Part shown: piece by piece, positions 12,865 through 22,604 of the stretch
Layout of the letters: each line of letters begins with the position of its first letter
Position numbering within the stretch: position 1 is the first letter of the stretch
Source: Siphonodentalium dalli
Lineage: Eukaryota; Mollusca; Scaphopoda; Gadilida; Siphonodentaliidae
Assembly (NCBI GenBank): GCA_032622095.1
Contig: CP136063.1
Location: 25,980,987 to 26,044,986, forward strand
Length of the DNA stretch: 64,000 nucleotides
Direction of reading: 5' to 3'
Program-made: the position numbers and the translations under genes
Notes under the pieces: model-generated
What the model saw: only the letters and a program-made list of their open reading frames with translations
What the model was told of the DNA's origin: nothing
The model's database searches: none

Positions 12865-13312
12865 AAAGTCCCAGTAGAAAACCGCAGCCTATTTTATTTC
12901 TACCGTCTCAGTGTAGCGACATGTTACAATGCGTTACAAATGTTACATTATTTCTGAGATATCAGAGAGACCGCTCGTAGACGGGTGTTACAAGTGTTAC
13001 AAATGATTTAAAGTCCCAGTAGAAAACCGCAGCCTATTTTATTTCTACTGTCTCAGTGTAGCGACATGCTACAATGTGTTACATTACAAGTGTTACATTA
13101 TTTCTGAGATACCAAAGAGACCGCTCGTAGACGGGTGTTACAAGTGTTACAAATGATTTATTTAAAGTCCCAGTAGAAAACCGCAGCCTATTTTATTTCT
13201 ACCGTGTTCAGTGTAGCGACATGTTACAATGCGTTACAAGTGTTACATTATTTCCAAAGAGACCGCTCGTAAACGGGTGTTACACAAGTGTTACAAATGT
13301 TACAAAATGCCA
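12865..13312. repeat. ~150-bp tandem repeat, three copies, upstream of zinc-finger locus 1
   Basis: AAAGTCCCAGTAGAAAACCG starts at about 12865, 13010 and 13164, giving periods of 145 and 154. Each unit continues with 'tattttatttctac', 'gtgtagcgacatg', 'gttacaa.tgttacattatt', 'gagaccgctcgta' and ends in repeated GTGTTACAA words. Copies are highly similar, so this is a young array. It sits directly upstream of the 5' module of zinc-finger locus 1 and is absent from the other zinc-finger loci. Confidence 0.85.
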
Positions 13313-13334
13313 AGTGGAGGAAAAATGTACCGGT

Positions 13335-13607
13335 TTCATGCAGTATAGATCTGTGTCTATATGTAACATAGACTATGTAAATTACATTGTTCTATTCCGA
13401 CCTCCGCTGTTTGAAACCACTTTTTGAAATGCACTTTTCGGTGCTGACATATTATTTTATATGACGCGTGTCTTCAGCACAGGGCCGTTTCTTTTTGACA
13501 CGAATATAACTGCATCGTCTTTCTGATAAATTCAACTCTTGCATTATATATGATAATATATTCTGTTATATTTAGTCAGGCATTCCGTTGTTACTTTGTA
13601 CGCAGCG
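13335..13607 (+). promoter_or_regulatory. Shared 5' module of zinc-finger locus 1
   Basis: About 270 bases are homologous to the sequence upstream of loci 2 (22.75-23.0 kb) and 3 (55.06-55.29 kb). Shared words include 'taacatagactatgtaaatt', 'tattccgacctccgctgttt', 'tgcatcgtctttctgataaa' and 'ctgttatatttagtcaggca'. The last has the form of a 3' splice acceptor (TTATATTTAG), so the module may be promoter, 5' untranslated exon or the end of a 5' intron. Unlike loci 2 and 3, this copy has no hairpin in front. Confidence 0.55.
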
Positions 13608-14874
13608 ATGGATCTATCAGCAATGGAGACTGGAGAGGAGAGAAACACCGGTTCTGAGTTTACCTCTCAACCACAAATGGATTCGTTTAGACGGTCGTAC
13701 AATGTTACGAAGCAAATGGATGTTCCTTCTTATCAGTGCGATATTTGCTGGAAATCATACACCACATCTAAATCGCCCGTATCAATGTGATGTGTGTGAG
13801 AAATCATTTACTCTGCGATAAAGCCTGACGAAACATAAGAGGATTCACACGGGTGATCGCCCGTATCAGTGCGATATGTGTGAGAAAGCCTTTAATGACT
13901 CGAATCATCTGGCTTCACATAAGAGGATCCACACGGGGGATCGCCCATATCAATGTGATATGTGTGAGCTATCATTTAATGGGTCAGGTGATCTGACGAA
14001 ACATAAGAGAATCCACACGGGGGTTCGCCCGTATAAATGTGATCTATGCGAGAAATCATTTACTCAGTCGGGTGACCTGACAAAACATAAGAGGATCCAT
14101 ACCGGAGATCGCCCGTATCAATGTGATGTGTGCGAGAAATTATTTACTCAGTCGGGTGACCTGACGCAACATAAGAGAATCCACACGGGGGATCGCCCGT
14201 ATCGATGTGATGTGTGCGAGAAATCATTCGCTCGGTCGAGTCACCTGACGGAACACAAGAGGATCCATACCGGAGATCGCCCGTATCAATGCGATGTGTG
14301 CGAGAAATCATTTAATCAGTCAGGTGATCTGACGAAACATAAGAGAATCCACACGGGGGTTCGCCCGTTTCAATGTGATCTATGCGAGAAATCATTTACT
14401 CAGTCGGGTGACCTGACGAAACATAAGAGGATCCATACCGGGGATCGCCCGTACAAATGTGATGTGTGCGAGAAATTATTTACTCAGTCGGGTGACCTGA
14501 CGCAACATAAGAGAATTCACACGGGGGGTCGCCCGTATCGATGTGATGTGTGCGAGAAATCATTTGCTCGGTCGAATAACCTGACGGAACACAAGAGGAT
14601 CCATACCGGAGATCGCCCGTATCAATGCGATGTGTGCGAGAAATCATTTGCTCGGTCGAGTAACCTGACGAAACATAAGAGGATCCATACCGGAGATCGC
14701 CCGTATCAATGCGATGTGTGCGAGAAATCATTTACTCGGTCGCGTGACCTGACGAAGCATAAGAGAACCCACACGGTGGATCGCCCGTATCGATTTCATG
14801 TGTGCGATCAATCAGATACTGAGTCGAATAACTTGACCACACATAAGATGATTCACACTGGAGATCGACTGTAA
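13608..14874 (+). pseudogene. C2H2 zinc-finger protein, locus 1, frameshifted after the N-terminus
   Basis: The start MDLSAMETGEERNTG matches locus 2, and its METGEERNTG part matches locus 3. The frame breaks at about 13770-13790, where loss of part of the first finger shifts it, and a TAA interrupts the next finger near 13819. A clean 332-residue frame then runs 13876-14874 with eleven usable C2H2 fingers (C-x2-C-x3-F-x5-L-x2-H-x3-H, linkers TGDRPY or TGVRPY) and a twelfth that has lost its first cysteine. Fingers 2-5 and 6-9 repeat as a four-finger block. Helix residues at -1, 2, 3 and 6 include Q-G-D-K, Q-G-D-Q, R-S-H-E and R-N-N-E. Such proteins bind DNA in the nucleus. The break suggests a pseudogene, although a spliced transcript could still use the long frame. 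Confidence 0.75.
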
Positions 14875-15130
14875 CAATGTGATGTGTGCGAGCAATCATT
14901 CACTCAGTCTGACGAAATGTAAGAAAATGCATACCGGGGATCGCCCGTATGAATGCGACGTGGACGATAAATCATTTACTCACTAAAGTCACCTGACTGT
15001 ACGGGGTATCAACACGGTCTATCGTCCGTAACAATGTGATATGTGTAAGAAATCATTCGATGAGTCGCCTGACGAGACATATCGGTATCCGCACAGTAGA
15101 TCGGCTGTATCAATGTGATGTGTGCCAGTA
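14875..15130 (+). pseudogene. Decayed zinc-finger tail of locus 1
   Basis: After the stop, remnants of at least three more fingers can be read in changing frames ('gatgtgtgcgagcaatcattcac', 'gatcgcccgtatgaatgcga', 'caatgtgatatgtgtaagaa'). The array was once longer and its 3' units have decayed by stops and indels. Locus 2 shows the same pattern. Confidence 0.75.
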
Positions 15131-15514
15131 AACATTTGCGCATGTCAGCAGTCTTGTATCGTCTACAAGAATTACCTGCATATATATATTATTTCGTCAG
15201 AAACTCTACACAAGTTAGTCTACACGGATGTGATATATCCACCTATCCGTCAGAAAGTGAATATACACAATGTACCGTCTACACGAGTACGATATATTCC
15301 GGAATGTATTAAGCCATTCTGAATATTTGAATTCACATATATGCGCGGGTTTGCAGGCGATTGTCCACTTCTGTTTGATAGAATGTAGAGAAGTTCGCGA
15401 ACTCTTGACACCTGACTGCACATTAAAATAATACACATGGGAAATAATACGTTGGATGTGATTTACGCGGAGAACCATTTACTCATTCATGACATCCAAG
15501 AATACGAGAATCAG
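15131..15514. other. Spacer
   Basis: No supported feature. Overlapping reading frames on both strands lack recognisable domains. Confidence 0.5.
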
Positions 15515-15689
15515 CACCACGTGACCAGATTCCCCGTAATTGTTACACGTATGTGAGACCAGATTCCCCGTAATTGTTACACGTCGTATATGAGACCAGA
15601 TTCCCCGTAATTGTTATACGTACCGGTATGTGAGACCAGATTCCCCGTAATTGTTATACGTATGTGGTGAGACCAGATTCCCCGTAATT
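15515..15689. repeat. Left part of a split ~34-bp satellite array (about 5 units)
   Basis: The unit is GAGACCAGATTCCCCGTAAT followed by 'tgttacacgtatgt'. About five copies stand head to tail. The last one stops after CCCCGTAATT at 15689, exactly where the YR retroelement begins. Confidence 0.9.
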
Positions 15690-15961
15690 AGCATAAGGGC
15701 AGTATTAACTTACAAGTAAATGAACTAATTTATTTATTGCCATAGAATAGAATTTGACCAGAATACATAGTCACAAACACAACACACAAATGAAAAAACA
15801 CAAAACATGCACATGCATTAATAAATATTCACACCAAATGAACTGGATGAATACACACATACATATATTGACATACAAACATTGAACATTCCATGTATAT
15901 ATACAAAAAACTGCCAAGCCCTAAGGGCACCAAGCTTCAGTATATAGTATAATATAATAAT

Positions 15962-16953
15962 TTAGGTGTAAGGCAAACTCATAGTAATAGCATTACGCAT
16001 ACTATCAGCGACTCGAAATCTATCTTTTAAAGAATAGGTAAGGTAGCGTTTGTACGAATCAGAGGACCAGTCTCCCATGATCTGCATGAATTCATCAGGA
16101 ACTTTAGAATGAAAGGCACAGGAAGCTCCTCCTCTCCTTAAACTATGAGAGGAATACAAAAGAGGGTCTTCTCCAGCTAAACTTACGGATGATTTTAGTA
16201 ATTGTTGAAAATGCTGATAAGTGAAGACTTTAACTACACCCTTAACATTGTAAGAAAAGGCGGGTTCAAAAGGTTGGGCTGAATTGATACGAACCATATT
16301 GGCAAAAGCTTTCACTGGACACAAACAAGAGTCATGTATAGCAAGCAAAGGTAATTTTAATATCCGTTGTCCGAATTGAATTGTTTTAGACCATTTTATA
16401 ACTACCATTATGACATCTGCGGAATAATAAAATTTTTCCCTTGTTAGCTGTTTATCTGGATCAAAACTATCACTAGAATTTGGGACCATGTTAGATTTTC
16501 TCAACATGAGAAAGAAACCTGTTAGCATAATACACCAGAAAGTTGCATGCTTTGGATTAGAAAGATCCAAAGTATTATGAATTTTTTCCAATACAAATGG
16601 AGTCATGGGACTCGCTTGATGCACACAATGTGGATTAAGGCGAGCCAACCCTTTAAGAAGTAGTTTCAACTCATAAGAATCAAAGGACTCGCAGTCCATA
16701 GAAAATTTAATATGCAGAATACTAACACCTGAGAGATAATTTCGAATGGAATCAATTGATTTGAAAGATCTGCTTAGGAATTGTGCGTATAATTGCAAAA
16801 TTTCTACGTTAGCAGGAAGTGGTTCTAACTTATGATAAAAACAAAAGAGGAAATAAGATTTCCATTGAATTAAATGATTTTTTGAGGTGCCTTCTGCGAA
16901 GGCTTTAGACTTGGAGTGGTGTGCTTCTGTCTTGAGCAGGCGAATCTCGGAGT
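15962..16953 (-). CDS. Tyrosine recombinase of the YR retroelement
   Basis: A 278-residue frame ends at 15962. The same frame stays open upstream to the acceptor-like AG at 16954 and adds an N-terminal segment with 'DSEIRLLKTEAHHSKSKAFA', which looks like the core-binding part. Catalytic features of the family are visible: an arginine in 'LRKSNMV', the H-x-x-R box 'SHSLRRGGAS', a W in 'MGDWSSDSYKRYL' in place of the second histidine, and the nucleophilic tyrosine in that same motif. The enzyme integrates the circular or double-stranded element intermediate by recombination and not with an integrase. There is no good ATG for the extended form, so splicing or fusion to pol is likely. No stops occur in this domain. 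Confidence 0.8.
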
Positions 16954-16997
16954 CTATAAAAAAAAAAAAAATGAGAAAAAAAAGTTAATTTATTTAC
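16954..16997 (-). other. 44-nt intron-like gap between RNase H and recombinase
   Basis: On the minus strand the gap starts GTAAATAAAT, has a long T-rich tract and ends TTTTATAG. These are donor, polypyrimidine tract and acceptor in the correct order. It contains the stop that ends the pol frame. Removal of 44 nt does not join the two present frames exactly, so either one nearby indel is a later mutation or splicing is not used. Introns have been described in DIRS-like elements. Confidence 0.45.
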
Positions 16998-18277
16998 CAA
17001 GAATGAGAGAATTTGAATTCCTCAACAGAAACTAAAACTTCATTAAGAGTGTGGCTCTCTGCGTAATTTAAAAATTCATTTCTTAAATGCAAATTGTCCC
17101 ATCTTGAGAGACAGTCTGCTAATCTGTTGTCCTTACCAAGCAGGTGAATTGCTCTAATCTCAAATTGGTGTATGGCAGCTAAGTACATAATTTCTCGTAA
17201 ACAAGATTGTAAATAAGCATTGCGAGTCGCCCCTTTATTCAGGACTGCAACGGAAGTTGAATTGTCACAATAAATCACGATTCTCTGCCCTGTGAGGCAG
17301 AGTGCCCACAATTTGAGACATACCACAATTGTTAACATTTCTAACTCATTATTGTGGTAGCCCCGGACCTCATCTGGAAAATTAGCATGAAAATATTCTC
17401 CTTTAAACAATAAACCACAACTGTTTAAAGTAGCATCAAAAGACATAGTACAATCTGGCAAGGACCATTCCTCCAATGACATCATGGAAATCCCATTGTA
17501 CTGCACTAAGAATAATGACCACCATTTTAAGTCTAATTTAACATGATTAGGAATGTTAGAAATTGTCTTTTTATTTTGATCAAAAGATCTTAACCAGCAC
17601 AGTATCCTTGATATGAAAATACGACCTGGTCGTATGCAATGCGACACAAAATTGAGCTTCCCTACAAGAGACTGTACTTCCTTTAAAGAGGCTGTATGTT
17701 TGTCCTGCCATGTATTTACTAATGACAAAATTTCCATAATCCTTTCCGAGGTGATCTCCAATGTTAATTTGATGGTGTCAAAAAGAATACCTAAGAAAAC
17801 CATCCTTGCTGAAGGAGGACAGGCTTTTTTAACTGCCTCTTCCAGACCCCAATTATGGAGCACTTTGCCAAGCGCTTCATAAGCACGGTCTGCTAATTAT
17901 GGGGATTCAGCCGCTGCCAGATCATCCAAATAGTTTACTATGACACAATTAACCTGCTTGCATGAATATGCAACAGCGTCAGTCACCCTTTGACAAACAT
18001 AAGCAGCAGACCTGAGACCCATGCTTAGTACCATGTCACAATATATGTTGCCATGCCATTTGAATGCCACTAGATGAATGTCACCTGGGTCTAAGAAAAT
18101 TTGTCTATAACACCTTGCTATATCTCTAAGAAATAATTTACAACCTCGCCCTTTTATTTTGACCAATTCGACAAGACTATCCACTGTGGGATACTTTAAG
18201 TTTATTTGATTTTCTAAATACTGATACTTTGAAATGCATTCATTAATTGAGTTGCCTTCTGTGTAGCTCAAATCCAT
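16994..18277 (-). pseudogene. Reverse transcriptase/RNase H of the YR retroelement (one premature stop)
   Basis: One frame runs from about 18277 to 16994 and is broken only by a TAA at 17897-17899. The N-terminal part has 'LFLRDIARCYRQI' and the RT active-site box 'VNYLDDLAA'. After the stop come 'MVFLGILFD' and the RNase H-like part, with 'MSFDATLNSCG', 'NNELEMLTIV', 'IYCDNSTSVAVL' and 'LLGKDNRLADCLSR'. These blocks are typical of DIRS/Ngaro polymerases. Upstream the frame connects by a +/-1 shift near 18285 to the preceding frame, at the usual 'PKK....R' start of the RT domain. Confidence 0.8.
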
Positions 18278-19028
18278 TATTACGTTCCTCTGAGTTTTTC
18301 TTTGGAACGGTATTCAATGGATTAATATTAATATCCACTGAAAAAGGGTTGGATTTAAACGGCCCTAGAATAGAAGCATAACTCAATTCTATCTCTAAAT
18401 AAGTATTCATGTGTTCAGGAAAATCAGTGGCACCTTTATGATTTTGTATTGCTTGGTTAACTATGTGGCAAGGCTTTAAAACATTAATTGGAAAACCAAA
18501 TTCCAGGAATTTACATAATTCTTTATCTGAGTAGTTCGTAAGCATAAACTTAATATTTTCTATGTGCAGACCTGACTTAACTGGGATTCTGCTTGACTCA
18601 TAATTATATTTACCAGACTTAATTATTCTCTCATGGTCAGCTACAACTTGTGTTTGTCTGCTGTGTGCATTATTCATGAAATCATTATAAATATCTTTAG
18701 GTGAGTTGTCTAACACCTCTTTGGTCTCTGACTCAGTTGCCATTTTATCAGGAATATTACCTGAACTAATACAATTTATTGACATATTTGGAGTTATCCT
18801 CTGAACATGATCAAATTTCGCTATGATTTCCTTCTGAATATCAGCGAAATCTGAGTGTACTGAATCAATGTGTTTTGAAATTCTGGTATTAGTACATGAT
18901 TCAGTGTTCACTAAAGGCTGGGCAATGTGAGAGACCAAAGGGTTCTTATTATCAGAATGCTCCAAGGCCTGACTTATACTGGGCGTTTGAAATTTGTTCA
19001 TGTATTCTGGGTAGAATGATTCTGCCAA
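18243..19028 (-). CDS. N-terminal pol region of the YR retroelement
   Basis: A 261-residue frame, rich in N, S and K, precedes and overlaps the RT frame. Its end 'NTVPKKNSEER' is the normal entrance to the RT domain, so this is the pre-RT part of pol separated by a frameshift. I see no enzymatic motif in its first 200 residues. It follows the gag-like frame by 84 bases containing stops. Confidence 0.6.
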   Translation of the reverse strand: MAESFYPEYMNKFQTPSISQALEHSDNKNPLVSHIAQPLVNTESCTNTRISKHIDSVHSDFADIQKEIIAKFDHVQRITPNMSINCISSGNIPDKMATESETKEVLDNSPKDIYNDFMNNAHSRQTQVVADHERIIKSGKYNYESSRIPVKSGLHIENIKFMLTNYSDKELCKFLEFGFPINVLKPCHIVNQAIQNHKGATDFPEHMNTYLEIELSYASILGPFKSNPFSVDININPLNTVPKKNSEERNNGFELHRRQLN

Positions 19029-19112
19029 AGGATCGAGATTGGAAAATGATTTTAATTTTCCAATGTTGTCGGTTAGTCATTTTTGTTGAACAGCATAGGG
19101 GCAGGTTGAAGA

Positions 19113-20294
19113 TCATTCTGGGTGACCCAATTTCTCACTTTTCTCTCGCCAACAAGTGGCACACACATGTTCAACTAAACGTTCACGTCCCTGGACCGTG
19201 GCCTTGTGCGGAGCGTTTAGTTTACATCTATTTCGTTGAAAACTAGAACAGAACCATGTGTACTCAATTGAAGCCTTACTTTCGGTTGAATTTCCACGTA
19301 ACGGGCTTGCGTCAAGCTTTGATGTTTGATTCCTACCACCAAATTTGACATTGTAATTACTCTTCACAAATCGAGCCAAAATAGGTGTCTCTATTTGAGA
19401 AGGATCATCTGCCCAAGTGCTAATTCCCAATTCCAAGCGCCTTAACCAATCTGCATACAAATTTAAGAGAGCTCGCCACTCATAGACTGATTGATAATAT
19501 GCAATTTTCTTGAGCAAATTTAATCTACCATTGCGCTCTACAGAGCTAATATCTGAGCGACTCATGACTTCGAGCTCTCCTGCCACAAATTGTTGAAAGG
19601 TGAAATTTGTAAATGATATATTTGAATTAACATACTCGAACTGCAAAGCCGCATGTGGAAATTGTTGTGGATATAGTACTCGGTCACTGGCTCTAGCTTT
19701 AATCCCAGATCTACATTTTATGTTTTTTATTTTCACAGACTTATTTGATTTAACATTCAATTCAACGTTTGGGTGAGATTCACCACAATAGCTATCATGT
19801 TCATCGGAGTCAATTTCATCCTCAGAGACTGAGGCATCGCTATCGCTGCCATCGGTGATGAGGGCCAGACGCCTCATTTTGGAATTCACTTGCTTGTTTA
19901 ATTGTTCAAGCTCTCGCAAGTCTTGAATGTTCTTGGGTTTTTTAACAGATTTAATACCTTTTATGTTTTTCTTTTGATTGTCTCTGATTTCCTTCTCCTT
20001 TTCCAGTTCATCTTCAAGTTGTTGTTTGTATCGAAGAATTTCTGTTTGTCGATTTGCATTTTTTACGCTCGCAAGCTCCTGCTTTAACTTTCTGATATCC
20101 TCTAAGACATCATCTTCGTGGTCGGGTTCGTTTCCTTCGATTTCGTTAATCACCTCGTTCTCCGACCAATTAGACTCTTCCTTAACATTTTCGTCCTCGT
20201 CCGATAGTGGCAGAGGTGGCAGATTTCCCTCATTCATAGCTTTGTAGTCTATTGGTGGCTTTCCCCTTTTACTTCGAGGATTTGAAGTGGTCAT
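19113..20294 (-). CDS. Gag-like ORF1 of the YR retroelement
   Basis: I chose the ATG at 20294 (MTTSNPRSKRGKPP), giving 393 residues. The open frame continues upstream without another good ATG. The N-terminal half is acidic and then charged coiled-coil-like ('DVLEDIRKLKQELASVK' and following residues). The middle has a conserved globular part ('NISFTNFTFQQFVAGELEVM', 'YEWRALLNLYADWLRRLELG'). The C-terminus has a cysteine/histidine cluster 'WFCSSFQRNRC', 'APHK', 'HVCATCW', 'GHPE', the zinc-binding tail I know from Ngaro/DIRS gag proteins. It is expected to bind element RNA. The frame is intact. Confidence 0.75.
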   Translation of the reverse strand: MTTSNPRSKRGKPPIDYKAMNEGNLPPLPLSDEDENVKEESNWSENEVINEIEGNEPDHEDDVLEDIRKLKQELASVKNANRQTEILRYKQQLEDELEKEKEIRDNQKKNIKGIKSVKKPKNIQDLRELEQLNKQVNSKMRRLALITDGSDSDASVSEDEIDSDEHDSYCGESHPNVELNVKSNKSVKIKNIKCRSGIKARASDRVLYPQQFPHAALQFEYVNSNISFTNFTFQQFVAGELEVMSRSDISSVERNGRLNLLKKIAYYQSVYEWRALLNLYADWLRRLELGISTWADDPSQIETPILARFVKSNYNVKFGGRNQTSKLDASPLRGNSTESKASIEYTWFCSSFQRNRCKLNAPHKATVQGRERLVEHVCATCWREKSEKLGHPE

Positions 20295-20716
20295 GTCGCT
20301 TACGAGTTTGAAAATTGTTATGCTTTTGTGTAAACGGTCAAACTTCAAGCTCTCAATTATATCAAGTAGATTCAATATCGAAAGAACAATCTTATTCAAA
20401 GACGATTCAAAAAAAAATTTGTTGGATGTGTTCTGATCAAAGACGATTCAAAAGTGTAGAATTACAGCAAGCAAATACGAAAAAGGTGTGTCTAAAATTT
20501 GACCAATGAGAAACCAGGTAAACAAGAAGAACGCACGTGAGTTGACAGGTAAACACGAGAAGGCGTGTAGTGAACAATGAAAAGCGATTAAGGCTCATGA
20601 AAGAAATAAGCGAGGTGGCAAGCATATGAAATAGAGAAGTAATCGGAAACAAAAGGCTAACAAAAGGAACTGCCTGAGTCTTATGTTAATTACATCCTTT
20701 GTTAACAAAAGAACTC

Positions 20717-21070
20717 AATTGTTATACGTATGTGAGACCAGATTCCCCGTAATTGTTATACGTATGTGAGACCAGATTCCCCGTGATTGTTATACGTATG
20801 TGAGACCAGATTCCCCGTAATTGTTACACGTATATGAGACCAGATTTCCCGTAATTGTTATGCGTATGTGAGACCAGATTCCCCGTAATTGTTACACGTA
20901 TGTGAGACCAGATTCCCCGTAATTGTTACACGTATGTGAGACCAGATCCCCCGTAATTGTTATACGTATGTGAGACCAGATTCCCCGTAATTGTTACATG
21001 TATATATGGAGACCAAATTTCTCAAATATCAAACATGTATGGAGACCAAATTCTTCGTAATTGTTATACG
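20717..21070. repeat. Right part of the split ~34-bp satellite array (about 10 units)
   Basis: The array restarts with AATTGTTATACGTATGTGAG, which completes the unit broken at 15689. About eight near-identical and two decayed units follow. Variants (cac/tac, att/gatt) make a simple higher-order pattern possible. Confidence 0.9.
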
Positions 21071-21107
21071 TGTGGTCCGGTGATTTACTGTAAAGATTCA
21101 CATTAAA

Positions 21108-21357
21108 GATGGATTATCTCTTTAAATAACAAATTTTAAATAGTTGCGTGTGTATAAAATAATAGATATGAACTGAAGACCCCTGTCCGGAAATGCTTCT
21201 ATCAATTAATATTGATTTTATTTCGAATATTAAATCGGGACCGTTTATGTTACTATTTTTAGAACAGACCATTCGGATGATACCATATTGCGATATAGAG
21301 CACTGGGTTGTTCCCATGGTTACGCACCGAAAGTCAAATGTCCCAGATTGATTGTTT
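21108..21357 (+). mobile_element. MITE-A fragment (TTAA-target, long inverted ends)
   Basis: It starts TTAAAGATGGATTATCTCTT and runs through the left inverted end and internal part ('ccattcggatgataccatat', 'caaatgtcccagattgattg'). It is truncated at about 21357 where gypsy sequence begins. The reference copy is the full-length one at 37759-38272. Confidence 0.75.
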
Positions 21358-21359
21358 GT

Positions 21360-22600
21360 ATTAAATTCTCTTTATGAATTTTGCTCCAATGTTCCATAAA
21401 TCTGGCATACTTCGGATATCCGAATGGCAAACATCCCGATATTGGCCATGGTTGACCATCGAGCGGAAATAAGGGCCGCTGCCTGAAGTCGTGAATGTCT
21501 ACATCAGCTATTTGGACCTCCATGTTTGAGCTATAAAGAGAAATTGAGAGACCGTGAGCATAAGAATCACATTGTTCACACCACCTATGTATATCCCCCA
21601 CATCTCAGGCCAATAGAGCCTCATTTTTATGAAATCCATTGTTCGCTCTGGCCCAAAATGTCCCGTAATTTTCTCTACATGTAGTTTGTGCAAAACGACA
21701 TCCCATAAGGAAGTAGGGGCAATCAATTGCAATTGTTCTGGTCTGAATGTTCAGAATGCCGACAAAGCAACCCATTAATTACTTCCAATTGTTCCCATTG
21801 CGATAATAGCGTTGCACATTCAAATCTACTTTTTCAACTTTATTTTTGGACGGACGAGTATCCGACAACTGTTTAGCCTAAATGATCCATTCGACCTCAG
21901 AATCGATATTCCATGTATCTAACCAATTGGACTTGTCTGTCAAAAAGTAATCACGTTCGGGTTCGCCATTAACAGATTCATCATGGGAAACAACCACCGG
22001 ACAAATCGTCATCATCCAAGAAGAATAATCGTCTTGTGACTCACCAACCATTGCTGCTGTTGGCTGAACCATGGCATCATCTTCGCCTTCCGAATTGAGT
22101 GGAAACTGAGAACTAATAACTCCTACCAGATTACGACAATTAGGGGCAGGTGGTATGGATGGCACCTGACCAATCGAGTCCAATTCATCAGGAGGTTTGG
22201 ATAGCTGTAAGGTGCCAGGGTCTTGTGAGCTTACTGGAGTTTGTTGGTTGTCTACATCCTCTCCACCTGAACAGGAGAGGCAACTAACAAAAACACCTAC
22301 ACACTTTTTGCACTCAATTCGTGACAGCGAATCTGCATTATTTGATGACGATTTCCCGGTCTGTGTTCGATATCAAATGAATAAATATCAACTTCGTGAA
22401 TCCATCGGGCTACCATACCATCTGGTTCTCGAAAATTGCGTAGCCAAATCAATGAAGCATGACCCGTTCTTAGAGTGAAATGAGCTCCGAGTAAATAATG
22501 TTTGAAATGTTTCAAAAATACTGCTCAGTGGCCAGCCATTTCCATAGAGATGGGACTCGGGTAACGACCTGCCACTGACAGCTGTCACCGACCAACACTC
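21360..22600 (-). pseudogene. Ty3/gypsy retrotransposon relic: RNase H and integrase zinc finger
   Basis: On the minus strand, 22515-22297 encodes the end of RNase H ('FKHYLLGAHFTLRT', 'NFREPDGMVARWI', 'FDIEHRPGNRH'). A linker rich in acidic residues follows (22183-21878). Next comes the integrase HHCC finger ('VVLHKLHVEKITGHFGPERT', 'RLYWPEMWG', then in another frame 'DIHRWCEQCDSYAHG', 21700-21560). Frameshifts and stops show it is dead. The integrase catalytic core is not intact. It is cut on the left by MITE-A and on the right by the duplicated zinc-finger 5' region. Confidence 0.8.
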
Positions 22601-22604
22601 CTAC

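Larger units (their letters stand above)
15690..20716 (-). mobile_element. Tyrosine-recombinase retroelement, Ngaro/DIRS-like
   Basis: The element is about 5.03 kb and transcribed on the minus strand, in the order gag-like ORF, reverse transcriptase/RNase H, tyrosine recombinase. No methyltransferase domain lies between RNase H and recombinase, which favours Ngaro over typical DIRS. It interrupts a satellite unit, and the flanks share only AATT (15686-15689 and 20717-20720). The 5' end carries 'acataag.....ggcag' and the 3' end carries 'ctgcccttatgc', a short inverted match. Two 'taacaaaag.aact' words lie within 60 bases at the 5' end. A polyadenylation-type 'aataaataaa' lies near the 3' end (about 15730-15740, minus strand). 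A frameshift and a premature stop in pol make it non-autonomous now. Confidence 0.8.

Noticed and set aside
14480-14731. Minus-strand ORF inside zinc-finger locus 1
   Set aside because: Antisense shadow of the finger repeat; reflects the 84-bp period.
15515-21070. The ~34-bp repeat arrays as a CRISPR array, or as long terminal repeats of the YR element
   Set aside because: Units are contiguous with no spacers, and the genome is animal. The two arrays are one satellite interrupted by the element: the broken unit is completed on the other side, so they are not terminal repeats.
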